From positions 2,232,001 to 2,296,000 of the forward strand of contig NZ_CP047187.1 in NCBI RefSeq assembly GCF_030408615.1: 64,000 nt of DNA, written 5' to 3'. A model generated the notes under the pieces. It was not told the origin of the DNA. It was given only the letters and a program-made list of their open reading frames with translations, and searched no databases. Made by a program: the position numbers and the translations under genes. Source of the DNA: Corynebacterium bovis DSM 20582 = CIP 54.80 (GTDB lineage Bacteria > Actinomycetota > Actinomycetes > Mycobacteriales > Mycobacteriaceae). Of this stretch, positions 62,113-64,000 are shown piece after piece; position 1 is the stretch's first letter; every line of letters starts with the position of its first letter.

Positions 62113-62133
62113 CTTGAGCCTAACACGCTGAAC
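62113..62133 (-). promoter_or_regulatory. Degenerate HAIR element before dnaJ
   Basis: CTTGAGC-N7-GCTGAAC keeps six of seven bases in the first half and four of seven in the second of the CTTGAGT-N7-ACTCAAG HspR box. It lies in a 352-bp gap (62056-62407) without other genes. On the minus strand TTACAG and TAGGCT with 17-bp spacing (about 62117-62145) might be the promoter. Confidence 0.4.
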
Positions 62134-62407
62134 TTCTCCCTGTAACCCCAGCTCACCACGGGTTCGTGACGGCCGGCCGAGCGGTGGCGGCGGGGTGGCC
62201 CCGGTGGCGGTCAGTGCGCCCGGGCCCGTTCACCATTAGGCTCGCGACGGCACGCCCACCATGTCCGGCGGTTCCGGCACCGCGACCGTGGACCGCGACC
62301 GTGTCCCACGCCCCGGCGGCCCCGCCGGGAGGCACAGGGTCCGCCACAGTCAGCGGCGCGGCCGCCGACGGTGGCACCGAATTCCGTCCAGACCCCGGGA
62401 GCCAGCA

Positions 62408-62968
62408 ATGACCAGCAGCACCGAGACCGAGACCGAGAGCACCACCACCGCCACGTCGACCGGCGCACCCGCCGGGGCGTCGGCCGCGACCGCCACCTCC
62501 CCCGCCGCGGGGGCGACGGCGTCGTCCACGCCGGGGGCGGTGACCATCACGGTCGACCGCATCGCCGACGGTGACGGCGGGGCGTACTTCTGGGCGATCC
62601 GCTCGGTGTCCGACGCGGTGGACTTCAGCACCGCCGGGGAGTCCCTGCCGGACGTCCTCCACCGGTTCGCCCCGGAGATCGACCAGTCGCAGGGCATCCT
62701 CTTCGCGGTCCCCCACCGGGGACTGCTCATGGCCCGGGACGTGACGTCCGGGGACCATCTCTACAACGGCATCGGGATGATGGGGCCGTACGCCGCCCGG
62801 GCGCACGACCGGTACCCGCACCCCGTGTCCCCGGAGGTCTCCGTCTGGCTCGACGGCGAGGTCACGCGGGTGACCTCGGTCGCGGCCCCCGGGGAGGGCG
62901 CGGGCGGGAGCTTCATCCACATCCACGAGGACGGCCCCCTCGCCGACCTGCTCCGCCAGGGCCGCTGA
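62408..62968 (+). CDS. Unknown protein inserted in the heat-shock cluster
   Basis: 186 aa, unknown family. ATG 62408 has GGGAG 6 nt upstream; an earlier ATG (62261) would add an Arg-rich, unlikely lead. The first 45 residues are a Thr/Ala/Glu linker; residues about 48-180 look folded, with VTITVDRIADGDGGAYFWAI, RFAPEIDQSQGILFAV and SFIHIHEDGPLADLL. Cytosolic, no membrane span. It runs opposite to grpE and dnaJ and separates them, an uncommon arrangement. A GGCCCGGAG tandem repeat (about 63031-63062) lies in the 167-bp gap behind it. Confidence 0.65.
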   Translation: MTSSTETETESTTTATSTGAPAGASAATATSPAAGATASSTPGAVTITVDRIADGDGGAYFWAIRSVSDAVDFSTAGESLPDVLHRFAPEIDQSQGILFAVPHRGLLMARDVTSGDHLYNGIGMMGPYAARAHDRYPHPVSPEVSVWLDGEVTRVTSVAAPGEGAGGSFIHIHEDGPLADLLRQGR

Positions 62969-63135
62969 GGCCCGGGGGGCCTGAGGGCCTGAGCCGCTGA
63001 GGCCGGTCGAGACCGAGGCCCGGCCACCAGGCCGCGGCCCGGAGGCCCGGAGGCCCGGAGAAACCGGACCGGGGGCCGGGGTCAGGCGACCACGGTCAGG
63101 GGGCCACGACCCGCGGCCCGCGGGCCCGGGGGGGG

Positions 63136-63804
63136 CTACGCCGGGTCGGCGATGACGACGAGCGCGTGGCGCAGCGTCCGGTCACCGAGCCGGTAGCCCT
63201 TGCGCAGGACGGTGCCGATCACCTTCTCGTCGCCCGAGGACGTGTCCTGCACCGCCTCGTGGAGCGCGGGGTCGAACCCGTCGCCCTCCTCGGCGAAGGC
63301 CTCGAGACCGAGGCCCGTGAGCGCCGAGGTGAGCTTGTCCGACACCGACTTCAGGGGACCGTCGAGGTCGCCGTGGGACTCGGCGAGCTGGAGGTCGTCG
63401 AGGATCCCGAGCAGGGACGAGACGACGTCCGCCCGCGCACCCTCGACGACGGCCTTCCGGTCGCGGTCGACCCGCCGCCGGTAGTTGGCGTACTCGGCGG
63501 TGACCCGCTGCAGGTCGGCGGTCCGCTCGTCGAGTTCGGCGCGGACGGGATCGACGTCCTGTCCGCCGACCCCGTCGAGGTCGACCGCGTCGTCCTGCGC
63601 GTCCTCCGCGGCGCGGAGGTCGTGGGGGACCGAGCCGTCGAGGACCTCGTTGACCTCGGCGTCCGCCTCCGGGTCGACGGCCGCCTCAGCGGCGGCCTCC
63701 TCCGCCTCAGCCTCGGCGGTCTCGGCGCTTGTCGCCTCGGGGTCCGTGGACTCTGGTGCTCCGGGGTCGTCGGACATGCCGCCGGAGGTGTATGCGTCAG
63801 CCAT
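63136..63804 (-). CDS. grpE: Nucleotide exchange factor GrpE
   Basis: 222 aa. An acidic Ala/Glu/Asp-rich lead (about 90 residues), the long coiled coil ([21 protein letters not shown]) and the beta domain with [10 protein letters not shown] and [20 protein letters not shown], as in the family. It releases ADP from DnaK. Its ATG overlaps the dnaK stop (TAATG), so the two are coupled. G8 run at 63126-63133 just after the stop. Confidence 0.97.
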   Translation of the reverse strand: MADAYTSGGMSDDPGAPESTDPEATSAETAEAEAEEAAAEAAVDPEADAEVNEVLDGSVPHDLRAAEDAQDDAVDLDGVGGQDVDPVRAELDERTADLQRVTAEYANYRRRVDRDRKAVVEGARADVVSSLLGILDDLQLAESHGDLDGPLKSVSDKLTSALTGLGLEAFAEEGDGFDPALHEAVQDTSSGDEKVIGTVLRKGYRLGDRTLRHALVVIADPA

Positions 63805-64000
63805 TACTTCTTCTCATCCTCCTCGTCCTCGACGACCTCGGCGTCGACGACGTTGGGGTCGCCACCGTCGGCGGCGCCGGCCTCACCGGCCTGGGCGGCC
63901 TCGGCCTCGTAGATCGCCGTGCCCATCGCCTGGGACTCGGCGGAGAGCTTCTCCACCGCGTCCTTGATGGCCTCGATGTCGTCGCCCTTGAGCGACTCGT
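63804..64000 (-). CDS. dnaK: Chaperone DnaK, C-terminal end only
   Basis: Only the last 64 codons and the TAA stop are inside the window (the 5' part lies beyond 64000). The visible text, including [20 protein letters not shown] then [15 protein letters not shown], is the helical lid and acidic tail of Hsp70. First gene of the heat-shock cluster; it overlaps grpE by one base. Confidence 0.95.
   Translation of the reverse strand, partial: ESLKGDDIEAIKDAVEKLSAESQAMGTAIYEAEAAQAGEAGAADGGDPNVVDAEVVEDEEDEKK

Overview
The window looks like chromosome of a very GC-rich Corynebacterium. The gene neighbourhood is the corynebacterial one (purA, the fba/DUF3151/FUSC/GH76 cluster, pyrE, a TrmH-type methyltransferase, rhodanese, clpB, and hspR/dnaJ/grpE/dnaK). 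The regulatory sites fit the same group: an McbR-type site before metE, HAIR elements for HspR, a SigH-type promoter and a GlxR-type site. C. bovis is one candidate because of its high GC, but I cannot prove the species. Coding density is high, most genes sit in short overlapping operons, and almost every long ORF has a meaningless long antisense shadow.

Layout: 1-5 kb holds the 3' end of a non-ribosomal peptide synthetase (A-T-TE) and metE. At 5-8.3 kb a small HTH/PIN toxin-antitoxin-like pair lies between two arrays of an 18-bp repeat, followed by a secreted TAP-like peptidase; toxin and peptidase both appear frameshifted at C/G runs. At 8.5-14.5 kb come a nucleoside hydrolase, a three-gene ABC operon with an unknown 117-aa partner, a thiamine-diphosphate 2-oxoacid decarboxylase interrupted by an amber codon, and a GNAT enzyme. 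At 14.5-21 kb are purA and, divergently, an unknown gene coupled to an NRAMP-like transporter and the 5-oxoprolinase genes pxpABC. At 20.9-23.5 kb a tandem array of three small secreted proteins of unknown function carries fossil fragments of pxpC between its units, which shows it grew by segmental duplication. At 23.7-32.8 kb is the conserved FUSC, DUF3151, fba, GH76, TrmH, lysoplasmalogenase and pyrE block plus a membrane-anchored low-complexity protein. At 32.8-38 kb is the glycine cleavage operon gcvP-gcvT-gcvH behind a tandem glycine riboswitch. At 38-42 kb are a TetR regulator, a small membrane protein, an orphan PTS EIIA-Glc-like protein, a Cys-less sulfurtransferase and a small membrane protein. 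At 42-47.7 kb are clpB, a divergent globin/ferredoxin-reductase-like protein and a nitrilase-family amidase. At 47.7-53.2 kb are a secreted PAP2 phosphatase behind a PHO-box-like repeat, an EspC-like/DUF1023 pair, a two-TM protein and a frameshifted flavin monooxygenase. At 53.3-60.2 kb are a proline iminopeptidase-like hydrolase, an APC amino-acid permease and a heterodimeric ABC exporter. At 60.2-64 kb is the heat-shock cluster hspR, dnaJ, grpE, dnaK, unusually split by an inverted gene between dnaJ and grpE.

Functional links: HspR (60.2 kb) probably represses clpB and dnaJ-hspR through HAIR elements, and SigH probably activates clpB. McbR probably controls metE. Glycine probably switches on the gcv operon through the riboswitch. 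The NRAMP-like transporter and PxpABC may take up and open 5-oxoproline. Four genes carry single disruptions, so either part of this region is decaying or the assembly has small indel errors; read-level checks are needed to tell.
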